A DNA stretch of 64,000 nucleotides from Gonapodya prolifera JEL478 (lineage: Eukaryota; Monoblepharomycota; Monoblepharidomycetes; Monoblepharidales; Gonapodyaceae), in the NCBI GenBank assembly GCA_001574975.1, contig KQ965764.1:302339-366338 (forward strand). Direction: 5' to 3'. Positions within the stretch are counted from its first letter, which is position 1. Each line of letters opens with the position of its first letter. The notes beneath the pieces are model-generated. The model was not told where the DNA came from. It saw only the letters and a program-made list of their open reading frames with translations, and ran no database searches. Both the position numbers and the translations under genes were made by a program. Of the stretch, positions 1-12,096 are shown piece by piece.

Positions 1-1142
1 GCCTCGGGCGGAAACCCAGTGGACGATAAATGCTTCGATTGCGGCTTCAGGACATGCCGAAGAGCGCCCGAGTCCACAAAATTGCTAACAATATCAGACG
101 CCAACTCAATAATTTCAGCGAGAAGGTTGGCGTCCAGGGCAAGAGTAACCCCAAACACAATCGCCAGATTACTCGCTGGCATCTTGTTCTTTTCAGATTG
201 AATCGACACCTTCTGAAGATGGATGGCCAAGTGGGAGAGGACAGAGAGATTGATACGGGGAAGCTTTGATAGCGCGGAGATGAGCTGGGCTTTGAGGGTT
301 GCAGATTCGGGAGAGATGGCATTAAGAGTTTTTGCCAGCGACTGGGGAATAATTGGTTCCGGCACTTCATAAATGCGATCTTTCGTTAGTTCCAAGGGAG
401 GGTGATAAGGTTGCTCACTCACGCTCTCGCAAGTATAGTTTCAGGCATCCTGCGACCGTGTGGGGATCTGCTAGTTCAGACATTTTCGGAATATCCACAT
501 CGTCCCCTCCATCGAACTCTGCTTTCAGTCGGTGAACGGAAGATTGAGAAGCGGAAATACGATAGAGTCCCTCTTCAGTGAGCCCTGGAGCAAACGTTTC
601 AAGTGAGGTGGTGCCTGTCAGTTCTCCATGGGCAAAGCTCTTACCATTGTCTTCCACGTACTGTATACACCTGATAAGAACCGCCGGAAGGTCGACCTCC
701 GCGGAAAGTCGGGATCTTTCGATGGCCAGTTGCAGTGTCACTCCAAATATCTTGCCTGCGAAGACTGGTTTTTCTTGGAGTTCTTTCCAACAAATAATTG
801 ATGATCAATATAGCATGGAGCCCAGAACGTAATCGCGGCGTTTAAGTTGCGATTCGCATCATTTCAAGGTCAGAATTCATAGGTTCGATCGAGGGGATCG
901 TTCGCGCAATCACCTCTCTCCCGCTCTCGTTCTTCACGCTCTTTCTTCCACTTTTCGTGTGCGCGCTCTGCAGCGTCCTTCGTTTCTTTAGCGGCGTATG
1001 CGATGTTTTCTCCCGCGACGTGTCCATAGACAACAGCTTTCTCCTTAGCTGCTGCCGCGAGCTTCCCTCCATGCTCAAGCGCAAAGGATCCGACTTCGGC
1101 AGCCCGTTCTCTAAGTTCTGCTGCTCGTTTCGTCCATGACAT
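1..1142 (-). CDS. RhoGAP domain protein (3' end beyond window)
   Basis: GTPase-activating protein for Rho-family GTPases. Exon 1 (from ATG at 1142, MSWTKRAAELRE) encodes a charged, Ala/Lys/Glu-rich helical segment of about 80 residues. It joins through an intron (donor GTGATTG near 900, acceptor before about 758) to a RhoGAP domain starting KIFGVTLQLAIERSR. The arginine finger is visible in EEGLYRISAS. Later exons carry LPEPIIPQSLA and SNLAIVFGVTLAL, the C-terminal half of the fold. The reading frame is still open at base 1, so the C-terminus is missing. I chose MSWTKR rather than an upstream in-frame start because the upstream residues look like untranslated leader. It is the last of three same-strand Rho regulators, 127 bp downstream of the DEP-DH-RhoGAP gene. 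The RhoGAP call is firm; the exact exon limits are inferred. Confidence 0.82.
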
Positions 1143-1268
1143 CCTTGTGATAAGGTGGAGAGGTGGGATATTAGAATTTACCAATCGAATGACCATTTAC
1201 GATGCAAATGTAACAAAATCACGAATGAATAAATAATAAATAAACGGTGGATGATTAGAGTACCGTAT

Positions 1269-4200
1269 TCAAACCGTCATCGCGGTCCGGCGACCAAGAT
1301 TACTTTCGATGAACCCTCGCTCTGCGATGCGCTTCCGATAAGGAAGAACCACCTGACTTGCCGAGTCTGCCGAGCTAACACTACGTGTTGTGTTAATAGA
1401 CGAAGGACGCGCGGGCTCAGGATATAAATCGCCGGGAATCTGAACAGTGCCAAAAGTCTACCAGTACCAATCACATTTTCCATCGCATGTGAACACTCAC
1501 GATTATTAGGTCCTCTTGCCGCTCCAAGATTGTTCGAAACACGGCAGTGGCTGCACTATCATACTCGGTTGGATCATGGTGCTTCGCGAAGAGAACGTTC
1601 GGACCAATCACGGTTGCCAGGTTCGATAAAGCAAGTTCCGCGCCGCCACTATTAAGGGCTGCATTAGCAACGTCTCGAAGAGTATGACTCAAAAAATGCA
1701 AGAGATCGCGGTTGGCTTTTGGAAGTAGGTAGAAGGTATAGTGAATAATTTGAAACTGCATTTCTCGATCGTCAAACACTATAGCACGAGTGTCACATCG
1801 GGCGTGGATTACCATACACTCGACTTAAACTCACATTGAGATGCGGTGAACCATCTGTATAATTTGAACGTCATCAGAGGCTCCGGCAATTCTCTGAGGA
1901 ACTTCTTTAACAGGGCAGCAAGTTGGATGACGCTCTCTTCCACTAAACATTCGAACGCATCAGGATTATCATCTGATAGAAAATGGCACGACTCAAATAA
2001 AGCTCCAGCAGCGAAGTGAGGTAAGGGTGAACTAACCAAGTATCTCTGTGATTCGCTTCAATCGACGGATGTTGCCACTTTTGCGGAAAGCATGCTCCAC
2101 ACGCATATCTTGAGCAACAAAGGTGAATCAGCGGACACAACTGAGTAACCTAATCCCCCCACTTACCCTTTCGCCGTATATGTCGTACGCATTCTGCCAC
2201 TACAGCAGGGACTGTCACTCCACAATAACCGCTGTCAGTCTTGATCATGACGGTCTCTCCGGTTCGTTCAACAAGATCCTCCAGTGGAACGCCGAATGTT
2301 CCGACATGTGAACCTGGAGAGTAAATTTTCAGGTAACCTCTAAAGATGCCACAAAGTTGAAGCACTCACGAGAAGTGAGATCATGGTCCGTTATTGTTCT
2401 AGGTAAGTATGAAGGTCTGAGGGTAAGATCTAGGCCAGATTTCGGAGATTCAGAGTAGCTCAAGGATTCTCCAAATATTTCCTCGAGGCGCTGCGTTGCG
2501 TTGCGTTGAAATATAACGTGGTGCCCAACCGGTTCCTACGATAGCAAGAGCAACGTCTGCAACCTCCAACATGTTGGACGTTGCATGAGTGACCACGAAC
2601 CTCGTTGAGATTAGTTAGTTCTCCAGTGACAAAATTGATTTCAGACAAGCAATCCCTGACTTTTTTCAACGCATCGGCCAAGTCAATTCTGTCCGGATGA
2701 TGATTGGGTGTTCTTTTGAGAATTACTTCAAAAATAAGAGGCAAGTGGGCCAAATGGGCACTTGGCCGCGTGAGGTAACTCTCAAGCGGAAGACGTCGGA
2801 AAATTGGGAGCCGAGACCGCATCTTGGGTTTTAAATGACACTTAATGAGACTGTGATCAACGACTTCCAATGAATGTTGTCCAATTACCTCTGCGAAGGA
2901 ATCAAAGGAAGAGTTCTGCAGACGTTCTCGCTTCACCCACCATCTGCTATAGAACTGTGCTCGTCCATACTCGCGAAATGCCTCGAGGGATTTTGTGCCA
3001 ATGGGTGATAGAAAAACATCACCGACACGTTCAACTAAGAGTGAAGAACGCTGCCGACGCTCCATCGCTTCTGAAAGTGCTGCGTTCCAATCCAATAGAT
3101 CTCCGTCAATGTTGCGGAAAACATTCCTCATAAATGCACGCAGTCTTTCGGGCTCAATTATGCTTTGTTGCCGAAGTTCGTCCATGTAAAACTGCCTCGA
3201 TACGTCAGTCACCGTGCTTAAGTTCCCACTAACGGGGAGACTGACCTTTTTAACGTTCCGAAGGTCCTCCACGAACTCTCGTTGTACCTTGACGAGCTCG
3301 AATATCGCCTCCTGTCGAATGCGCTCGTCTGAAGAAATAGATAGGAGAACGCTTTGGGGTACAGACTCCGACCATGTAGCATCCTACAGCATTTCAGATT
3401 GTAAATATTGAAAGGGTGTGAAAGGGTGTCACAGATGGTGTAACTCACAAGTTTTTGGCCTTCTGCAAGGCGTAGAAGAGACCGCAGACGTCCAACAAGA
3501 GCTGGCATCCTCTGCCGCGACTCTCGGGACAACTTTCCGTCCTCCCTCTCAACTCCCTGAACAAACTCATCGAACGAAAAGTTCCCTATGCTTGGTCCAA
3601 AATCAACAGAAAGCAACTTCAAATTCTCTCTTGGGGGTGCAATAGGTTTTGGTACAGGCAAAATTGGGGCGGAAGATGGTGTGGATATGGGAGATGTCAA
3701 CTGGTACAGAACGGAGCCCGAGTCCTCGAAAGCTCCATCAAACAGCACATGACGAAACACTCCGATGCGTTGAAGTTCGCTTCCGATAACGACCGACTCT
3801 GCTCGAATATCACTTCCAACTGAACGAAAAAAGTAATGATCAATATCGGAACGCCTCGTGACTTTTCCCGCGAACCGACTCACCGATCGACGTAAGAAGA
3901 GTCTGTCCAGAGATATCCACGCAGAAGAGGGAGGCAAACTCATTTAGAAAGGGTTTGCGCAAGTCTAAAGAGCATCCCTTCAACTCACCACTGCATCTTC
4001 TCCCGAAAACGAGTTCTTAAAGTCCTGCCTGCCGAGACGATGAGTCTTTGTAGTAATCCTCGCCGAAAAAAGTCGTGCGATCTCGTCTAGCAAGCCCAAA
4101 TCGTCGTCTGAAAGGGCTGATGAAGACTGGTGTGACCTCTTGGTCGATTTCGGGGAAAGGGCACCAACGAGAGAGCTTCCAACGATCGCGAGCTTTGCGA

Positions 4201-4306
4201 TCGCTCGAACTTTCTTAGAGCTTGGTGAAACTCCACGAGAACTCATTGTTGCATTTTCGGTGCCCAAGTAGAGGCGCGTGGCTACCTGGGAGAGTTTAAA
4301 AGACAC
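1269..4306 (-). CDS. DEP-DH-RhoGAP fusion (Rho GEF and GAP in one protein)
   Basis: Predicted dual Rho regulator. N-terminal exons (4306-about 3700) resemble a DEP domain of the Rom1/Rom2 type (FSARITTKTHRLGRQDF, later GVFRHVLFDGAFEDS). Exons around 3390-2640 encode a Dbl-homology GEF domain, with IRQEAIFELVKVQREFVEDL at the start and the hallmark LPLESYLTRPSAHLAHLPL near the end. No PH domain is evident. A phase-0 intron and a linker of about 45 residues lead, through another intron, to GTFGVPLEDLVERTG, the start of a RhoGAP domain. The arginine finger lies in AFRKSGNIRRLK and the domain continues with KKFLRELPEPLMTFKL and ALSNLATVIGPNVLF. The last exon ends at 1269 with RTAMTV. The frame is preserved across the DH/GAP junction, which supports one gene rather than two, but transcript evidence is needed. 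MSFKLSQ (4306) and MSSRGVS (4246) are alternative starts. Confidence 0.75.
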
Positions 4307-4501
4307 CTAATCGGTCAATCAAACCCTTCCCTTTTCACAGATATGATATGCATCAACAAATCAACAGTTATCGCAAAACTAAAAATAAATCGGTAAACAA
4401 TAGCAAAAGAATTGTATACACTCTGCATCGATGAAAGGAAAGTAGATTCAATGAGAGAAAGAACAGAAAGCCACCAGACATGTAACTGATGTACAGTGTG
4501 G

Positions 4502-5939
4502 TCATCTGGTTGGCGAACGAAAAACGGCAAAACGTAAACGGCTTTCACCACCCGCTCGAGTTGTTGTCGCAGGAGCCGGTGCCGAGCTGGGGACCCTTTG
4601 TTCTGCAGGCTGGGCGAGACGCTGCAAGGTATTTGTTTAGTCGATGTTCGTGCCACTGAATTGGGGTTTGGGCCTACCTGAGTGCTCGTAGTATTAACTT
4701 TGGCGACTTCCGAATCTATCTGTTTCAGCACAGATCTACATTGTCGCATGTAAGCTTGCAGGTCCAGTTGATCAGGGCTGTCGGCTGGTGTTCTTTGCAG
4801 AATAACGTCGGCAAGAAGTGGGAGGCGCCCAAGGTGTGTTGATGGTCGTGTGATGAAGGCTTCCAGTGGAAGACGACGGTACTGGGGCAAGCGAGATTGT
4901 GCCTTCATAAGGAAGAGAATTGGTCAGAGGGGCGCAAGCAAAGAAAACGACGAAAGCAACTTACTTCGACAAATGTGGCGAAAGCAGGATTCTGAGATTT
5001 CTCGTTCTTGACCCACCACTGAGAATAAAACTGGTTCTTCCCATATTGCGCGAAAGATCTCAAGGCTTTAATTCCAGTTTTCGACAGAAGCACATCGCCG
5101 ACGTGCTCCACAATCGGACGTTCCTTTTGACGCTTCTTAAGGAGCTCAGCAAGTGCAGCGTTCTCGTGCATCATATCCCCGTCCATGTTCGCAAACGCGA
5201 CACGAATAAAAGCCTGCAGACGGTGAGGGTCCATGGTGTCCGCTTGTCGCAACGTTTCAATGTACTTGAAGTTCCGTTGCAACGGCACAACAAGCACCGA
5301 AACAGGTCACACAAGAATCGCAGAAGTATTACGCCATGTATCTCTCACTTTGCACATATTTCGAAGGTCCGCTGCAAACTCGCATTGGATCTTCACCAGC
5401 TCGAAGATCGCCTCTTGTCGAACCATTTCTGACGGAGGTAAACCATCGGTTACGTGAGATGGCACCGAGTCTCTCCAGTTCGACGCCTGGTAGCAAAGAC
5501 GACCATCTCCATATTACCCTGAAAAAAGTGGCGCCAAACCAGGGACGCACCATGATATCCTTCTGATCCGGAACCCGCCTACGCCTTCGACAGTGGGGAT
5601 ACTCCTACAATTGAGCTACGCTTCATTCCACGTCCTTGTTTGGGGGATGGGAAGATGGGAACCCACCACACTTCGTGAGCTGATAGTGCTCGCACCATCA
5701 CTTTCAACGCTCTCTTCTTCCGGCTGCAACGAGCGCCGAATCCATTCTTCTGCCTCCGAGAAATCCGTGTGCGCGGGATAGGTCTCCGCACTCTCCGTCA
5801 AAACTGCTTCAATTCCGTCGTTCGTAACTTCGAACTCTGTCGAGTCGCCTTCGTCCGGTTCCGGTTCAAACGTGGAAAAATTTGACTCCACAAGTGTCGG
5901 AGATGGCGACGCGCGTTGGGATGCCGCCGTTTTCTTCAT
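4502..5939 (-). CDS. Rho GEF, DH domain only
   Basis: Dbl-homology exchange factor paralogous to the GEF half of its downstream neighbour. It starts at ATG 5939 (MKKTAASQRASPSP) with an acidic, Ser/Thr-rich N-terminus. The DH domain spans EMVRQEAIFELVKIQCEFAA (about 5430-5345), HRLQAFIRVAFANMDGDMM, VEHVGDVLLSKTGIKALRSF and LPLEAFITRPSTHLGRLPLL (about 4850). No DEP and no PH domain can be seen, so it is shorter (roughly 380 residues) than Rom2-type GEFs. The last exon is read in the frame beginning LAQPAEQRV and ends FRSPTR-stop at 4502; a longer alternative frame would end at 4315. The close match to the adjacent fusion gene suggests tandem duplication followed by domain loss or gain. The DH call is firm; the C-terminal exon choice is less sure. 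Confidence 0.72.
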
Positions 5940-6267
5940 AGGAGAGGCAGGAAGGGGGTGTTGATGTTAGGAGCTCTGTCCAAAGGCATTAGATTGCCCC
6001 GACGCCTAAGTTTATGTATAGTTGCCCCTCCTGACCTGCTGAATTATTTCAAGAGTTCGGGTAATTTCAAATTTACAACATTGGTGTTGAAAATGTCGCA
6101 CAGTATTTGTGGGTCGAAGGTTGACTGCTGCCCGACTCTTGTGCCTGAAACTCTTAATGAAGTGTTCGCCAACCTGAAAACCACAAGGGAGTCATTTAGT
6201 TTGTGGGGGCGGGGGGGGGTTGAAAGTTGTTCGCACGGATACTTTGGTCGCAGTTTCCAATCATTCC

Positions 6268-7559
6268 ATGCAATCGTCTCGCTTTGCGGCGCCGACCGTG
6301 ACCCAGGATGTTGGCCCGAAACCTTTTTTGACATCAATTGGGGTCCCTGGGGTCTCTGGCGCTCACAGTGGCGGTCGGCCGACGTCAACCAGCCCAGTTC
6401 CAATGTGGAACGGAAGCGGAGGGTCTCGCCCTGCGTCACCAGCCAGATCGACACATGGGGACTCGTTTGGACAGTTTGGGTTGACTCCACCGGGGAATTC
6501 GTACTTGGACGGCCGGACGAGACACGCAAATACCCACGTCGACGACGACCCTCCCACACAGTCAATGTGGGATTTGCCTGGAAACAGACTTTCGTCGCCT
6601 GTCCGAACCGCACCGTTGAACTGGACGGCGACAACGGGACATCACGGCGGGTTCCCAAAGGAACCGTCCTCTCCTCGAACCTCCCTTCCTTTCCCGACCA
6701 CCCCAACTACTCCCGCCGGCGCTTTACCTTCTTTCACTCCCATGGCGCTCGATACCCCATTCCACCAACCATCTTCCCGTGCTACAGAAACTATTTCCCC
6801 ACACCTCCTCTCCCCAGAAACCTCCGCGACGGTACTCGTTTTTGGCTATCCTCCCAACACCCCACCCTCGACTGTTTTATCAGCCATGCGCGATTACGGA
6901 GAGGTTGCTGCCAGTATACAAGGGGAGGAGGGTGGAAACTGGATGTACGTCGTCTTTGGCTCCAGATTCGACGCGCAGAAAGCCGCCAGGTCGGATGGCC
7001 ATTTAATGAAAGGGACAAAGGCGATGGTGAGTTGCCTGTTCGGACAGCTTGGTCCTATGTTGTCATGAAGTAAACTCTCGGGGACGCTTGGAATGTGGCA
7101 ATGACGTGCTTTTCTTGAGAGGAAAGACGATTTGTTGGCCCCATCTCATCTCATGGCGGATTCGATAAGAGTGACTCACTACCATGTCCGATTTTGGTCC
7201 TAATCTCCCTCCAGATCGCTGTTCGGCTCGTATCAGACCCGGTGCAGCTTCGCGAGCTCCAAAATCGCCTCGGCGTTGGGTCCGTGGCTACATCTTCAGG
7301 AACAGGGCTGCTGGCACCGTCAAACGGAGTCCCGAATCCAGCTGTCACTGGAAACCATGTTTCAACACCTCTCACATCCTTCCCTTCCTCATCCACACAA
7401 CCATCAACAACACTTTACCCGGTTCCTAACAGATTGGGCGGAAATATAGTTCCTGTCAAGGGAAGCAGGTACACACCTTCCCAATCGTTAGCAGTACAAG
7501 GGGGAGTGAAGGAGGGGGGGCTGTGGAACAAAGCGGTGGAGATGGTCTGGGGCTGGTGA
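6268..7559 (+). CDS. NUP53: Nucleoporin Nup53/Nup35 (MPPN/RRM domain)
   Basis: Component of the nuclear pore complex inner ring. The N-terminus is Ser/Pro/Thr-rich and disordered. The Nup53-type RRM begins near residue 210 with SATVLVFGYPPNTP and includes MRDYGEVAAS and GNWMYVVFGSRFDAQKA, the family signature. An intron (7027-7214, donor GTGAGT) interrupts it, and the second exon opens with IAVRLVSDPVQLREL. The C-terminus GLWNKAVEMVWGW is the short amphipathic, membrane-binding helix known in Nup53/Nup35. I chose the ATG at 6268 (MQSSRFAAP); an upstream coding exon is possible because the frame is open further 5' and a CAG lies just before this ATG. It is divergent from the Rho-GEF gene, about 330 bp away. 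Confidence 0.85.
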
Positions 7560-7651
7560 ACATGCAAATTTGGGGTTCGGGATGGGAATTTGTCAAAATG
7601 TATTTGGAGCAAATTATGCCCGAATTGATAATACCCTATATCTCGTAGCAT

Positions 7652-8798
7652 TCAGCGCCCAGAAGACGCGCTCGAGTTCTCGTGAAACACGACGTCCTGA
7701 TGCCAAGTCACTCCAACCTTCGCCTTCGACGTCCCGTTCTTTGACCGAAGGGCGGACTTCAATTGCTTTCCCTCGGGAGACTGCTGGAGATCGCGTTTGC
7801 GAATATGAAAATGAAACTGGTGACCACTTGCACGTTCTTGGCCTGACGACATGTGGGAGGGCTTGCTATCGGATAGCAAGTCCTGACGTGGTAACCCTCG
7901 CGATTTGTCAGTCTCACTGGAAGCTAGGTTCTTGGAGTCTTCTGCATCGAGCAAAAGTGACGATATGGGCCAATCCAAACTATCCTCGTGCGTGACAGTT
8001 TCATTTACATGCTGGGATTCTGCCTCCACAGGGTTCGCTATGACCTCTTCCAACATACTCATGAAGTCCACACGGGTTGCCTGACCTGTGTGAGTCTTTT
8101 GCCTTTTCCTCTTCAGCCTTAAGCCCAATGGACTCAATTCTCGTGGGCGATGATGCTGTCTTTCCGAGGCAAGGTCTATGTTCTCATCCCCGTCATTGCT
8201 GTCCGCGTCCTCCGAACGCGACCTTTTTCTCCTCGGACTGACAGACTCGTCAAGCGGCGAAGGTGAATTCAACTGCGGGCTTTCGGGCGTAACACCTTGA
8301 TACAGGTCCAATCGCTTCCCGAGCCGTCAGCTGATGATCTGATATCGGGAGTGAAATAAACGCACGTAGAGCTCACAAAAAGCTGCTTGATATCCGAACA
8401 GAAGTGTGTAGGCTCTATTGAGGCGGTCTGGGTCCCAGAGTGGAAAGATGTGTGTGGTTGCTACTTCCTGCACGAATAGCTGCAGAGGGAATCAGAAATC
8501 GAACTTAAAAGAAGCCTCGTAAGCGTTACCCACTATCTGCGCTTGCAAGAGACGTTAATTCCGGAACATGGCATGGAGCGTAAAGTCGGAAGCAATTTAC
8601 CGAATTCTCCCAATCAATGAGCGCCCTCACGCCGCGAACTTGTCCTGTGAGAAGATAGCCTCTGACTCCCTCTTCAAATGTCCCACGAATGTCCCTTGAA
8701 GTGGAGAGTTCTGGGCGGATTCGCAATTCTCGGTACAACTGTCCCCACGCATCTTTAGCAGGAGGGCCCATCGCATCCACTCGATTCTGGCTGCGCAT
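7652..8798 (-). CDS. Unknown protein, charged and Ser-rich C-terminal half
   Basis: Not recognised. The first exon (ATG 8798, MRSQNRVDAMGPPAKDA) encodes a compact, well-ordered-looking segment with TFEEGVRGYLLTGQVRGV. A second short exon around 8480-8370 reads FPLWDPDRLNRAYTLLFGYQ. The 3' part (8311-7652, 219 residues from MDLYQGVTPES) is polar and low in complexity, with two basic clusters resembling nuclear localisation signals (RRKRSRSED, RLKRKRQK). The link between exon 2 and the 3' part is uncertain: a stop lies just upstream of MDLYQG in its frame, so a splice or a separate small gene must be assumed. A nuclear role is a guess from the basic clusters only. Confidence 0.4.
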
Positions 8799-8957
8799 TG
8801 CGTGATTCAACTTTTAAGAGTGATGGCGAGAGTGAAGAAATGGAAATGAAGGTGGGAAGAGCGGGTCCCGTCTTGAAAATTCTTGAAAATTAGAAATAAT
8901 TCCTGAAAATATTTACAGAATTCTATTTTCTACTAAAAACTGAATGACTAGGTCAGC

Positions 8958-11753
8958 TCAAGATACCCTGCTCGCGAGAAGTTGTCGTCCTGCACCTCCA
9001 CCGACGATGACAATAGGTTGTGGCAGAGCGAGTCCCAATTTCTCTTGCATTGCCTGTTCTTCCCTTTTCTCTTGCGAAATCTGCTCCTCTGTTTTGTCAT
9101 GGTGGGATTTCTCAAGCTCAATTGGGACCACCGAAGGCGCAGATATCATTGGCAACCCGTTTGGGGACATTGCCGCTCCTTTCGATGGGGAGGCAGCGAG
9201 GGTAGCTGCAAGAGTTTCAAACGTATCTTCGTCCGAGGGCTCGGTATTGAAGTCCGGGGGAAAGGACGGATTGCGATACAATGAACCTTGACGGTGTGGC
9301 ATCGGGGGCAAATTGCCATTGGTACCAGCGTGTTCATCTGATGTCATGACTGAAGGGGATTGGCTCCTTTTTGGGACATCGGAGTGGTTTGCGACGGCGT
9401 CCGGTGAGCTAAGGTGTGGGAGCTTCGAGTCTTGTGCCACTTTGTCTGAGGCGTCGCTCTTGCTTCCATTGGTTGATGCGTCCAACTTCGCCGAGGCCTT
9501 CGATTTACCAAGCTGATCGAGATACTCTTGCAACATTCCGGAGGCTGCAAGGAGGAGACCGAGATAAGGTGGCGATGGGCGGAGGGGCCGGCTCAAAAGT
9601 TCCGGATGGTACTGAACACCCAAGAAGAATGGATGTTTCAGCGCTTATTGATTGCCATGTGGGTGGACGATCAGAACTTTTATCACACAACCTTATGGGT
9701 GGGGTACTCACCAGGATCCAGCTCGATAATCTCCATCCTCTCTGCAGCTTCATCTTGCCCAACGAAGCGCATCCCCTTCTCCTCAATAAGGGCTCTGTAG
9801 TCCGTGTTCACCTCATACCTGTGTCGGTGTCGCTCCCTTATACGATCTCTGCCGTGATAGAGCTTGCGGGCCACGGAATCTTTGCCAGCTTCTGTGAATA
9901 TGGTTTTGCGTTCTCCAAGTCGCATTGTGCCACCCATCGTCGTGGGGTCAATTTCGGGCATAAACTTGATGATGTGGTGCTTGCCCTCTTTGTTGTCCTT
10001 GTCTTCGTCAATCTCCTCCGACGTGGCATCTTTAGGGACCAGAGGCAAAGTATATCAAAAGCATCGTGTCCGTTTTGTCATATGAAACGTACCTTTGATG
10101 CCACACACATTCCTAGCAAACTCGATCACAGCCATCTGCATCCCCAAACACACTCCGAGAAACGGAACATTGCGCTCCCTTGCCCATTTAATGGCGGCGA
10201 TTTTGCCCTCGGATCCACGCTTGCCAAATCCTCCAGGCACTAAGATACCGGATGCATGACAAAGGGCCTTCCACGCGTCATGGTAGACTGTTGGGTTCTC
10301 GATGCGCTGTGACTCTTCGAGGTGCTCCGACTCAATCCACTAGTAAAAGGAGAATGCATTTGGCACTCTCGTGACACCACGAAACAATGAACCCACGTGC
10401 AAATCGAGCTTCCTGTTAATGGCGAGGGCTGCATGCTCCAGTGACTTCACAACAGATATGTAGGCATCCGAAAGCTGAGTGTACTTCCCCACCAGAACAA
10501 TAGAGACATGGTCTTGGGCACGATCGTACCTGGAGCAACATGGGTCAGAGATAACCTCAAAATCGAGAGTAAATCGCCTCACTTAGAGGCAAGAGTCCTC
10601 CACTTCGCCAGTAATTCCGAGTCTGGTCTGTTCTCCTCGTACGATGGATCATTGATAAACCTAAACTTTGTCAGAATAGGTCCCAACGCGTTCTGGCTTT
10701 GGAGTAGCAATGGTACGTGGTAGATGGATGGACAGTCGTGCACGGCGACGACCGAATCCACCGGCACGTGTGTATAAACAGATATTTTTGAGATGACATT
10801 ATCGTCGAGAGCCTTGTTGCTGCGGCACGCGATCTTGAAAAGAATCTGAAATGAGAATCTTCATCAACCTAATCCATTTTCGTATATTCACCATGTCAGG
10901 GCTAATTCCAAGGCCTCGTAGCTCCTTCACGCTAGCTTGCGTTGGCTTTGTTTTCTGCTCACCAACTGCTCCCACGATGGGAACCAGGGAAACGTGGATG
11001 AAAAACATGTTGTCTGCCCCAACTCGGAACTGGAATTGGCGGAGCGCCTCGATGAAAGGCATCGACTCTATATCGCCAACTGTACCACCAAGCTATCGAA
11101 GTCAAATGTTTCACACACATGTCGGTCGATTGAAGCCCGGTTCCCGCTCCCACCTCAATGACACAAATGTCAGGGTCCTGTCCACTTGAATCGACAGGCG
11201 TCAGTCCCATCTTCTGTATCCGATCCATAATTTCGTTTGTAATGTGGGGCACAACCTGGACAGTCTTGCCCAGAAAATCTCCTCGTCGCTGAGAAGCTTG
11301 GATAAGAGCAAGGTATGAGGAGTGCTGTTGACGAACATACCTCTCCCTCAATTACAGATTTGTACACCTTTCCAGTAGTAATGTTGTTCTTTGAAGTAAG
11401 TTCCACATCCAGAAATCTTTCGTAGTTTCCAAGATCCAGGTCCACTTCTCCTCCGTCGTTCAACACGAAGACCTCCCCTACGTTGGGAGAAGAGGCCATT
11501 TTCACGTCAGATATCATCAACACGATAATCACATCTAAAACGCACCATGTTCGAGTGGATTCATCGTTCCAGCATCGATGTTCAAGTAGGGGTCAATCTT
11601 GACAGCAGTCACTCGGAATCCCCGAGCTTTGAGCAGGAATCCAATAGAAGAGGCGATAATGCCTTTACCGATCCCCGATATGACGCCCCCTGTCACGGCA
11701 ATGTACCTATTCGGTGAGGTACCAGTAACGTAAAAAGAGAAACGAGTTATCAT
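8958..11753 (-). CDS. URA7: CTP synthase
   Basis: Makes CTP from UTP, ATP and glutamine in the cytosol. The synthetase domain opens with [20 protein letters not shown] (the P-loop signature) and continues with [13 protein letters not shown], then [17 protein letters not shown]. The glutamine amidotransferase domain carries the nucleophile Cys in [16 protein letters not shown] and the His-Glu pair in [12 protein letters not shown]. The gene is split by several introns. After the normal end ([12 protein letters not shown]) there is a Ser/Pro-rich extension of about 190 residues, ending [14 protein letters not shown] at 8958; yeast Ura7 is about 580 residues without it. The start is uncertain: ATG 11753 (MITRFSFYV) is used here, but a short upstream first exon is possible. 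The next gene upstream on this strand is clathrin light chain. Confidence 0.9.
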
Positions 11754-12096
11754 GGGCACAATGTCCCGCCGCTTCCACCAGCGGCAGCGCACTGAAGGGT
11801 GCGCTTTACAGAAGGAAAAACGCACTTGGTTTTGGGTCTCCCGCTTCTCCACATTCTCGAAAATGTTGTGGGGGTATGCTCAGTAGTTAGATCGCGGAGC
11901 TCTTTGGATTGATTTGTCCTTCTTTCAGCGAGGAGAGGACTGGTTCGCGCTGATGGTGGTTTGGCGGGATCGGGATGTCCGCTGATGTATCGATTGAAGC
12001 TTTGCTTCGGGGTGGATGTGGTGCAACGAGTTTTCTCATTTGAGCAAAGCCAGGTACGGAAGATATGTTTTTGCCACCAACAACAATACAATTTGT

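Noticed and set aside
4315-4660. Longer C-terminus of the DH-only GEF ending at 4315
   Set aside because: That frame turns hydrophobic and unlike any GEF tail; an acceptor near 4627 gives the alternative ending at 4502.
5916-7073. 385-codon open frame on the plus strand
   Set aside because: It overlaps the Nup53 exon in another frame and has no domain; the Nup53 frame carries the conserved RRM and C-terminal helix.
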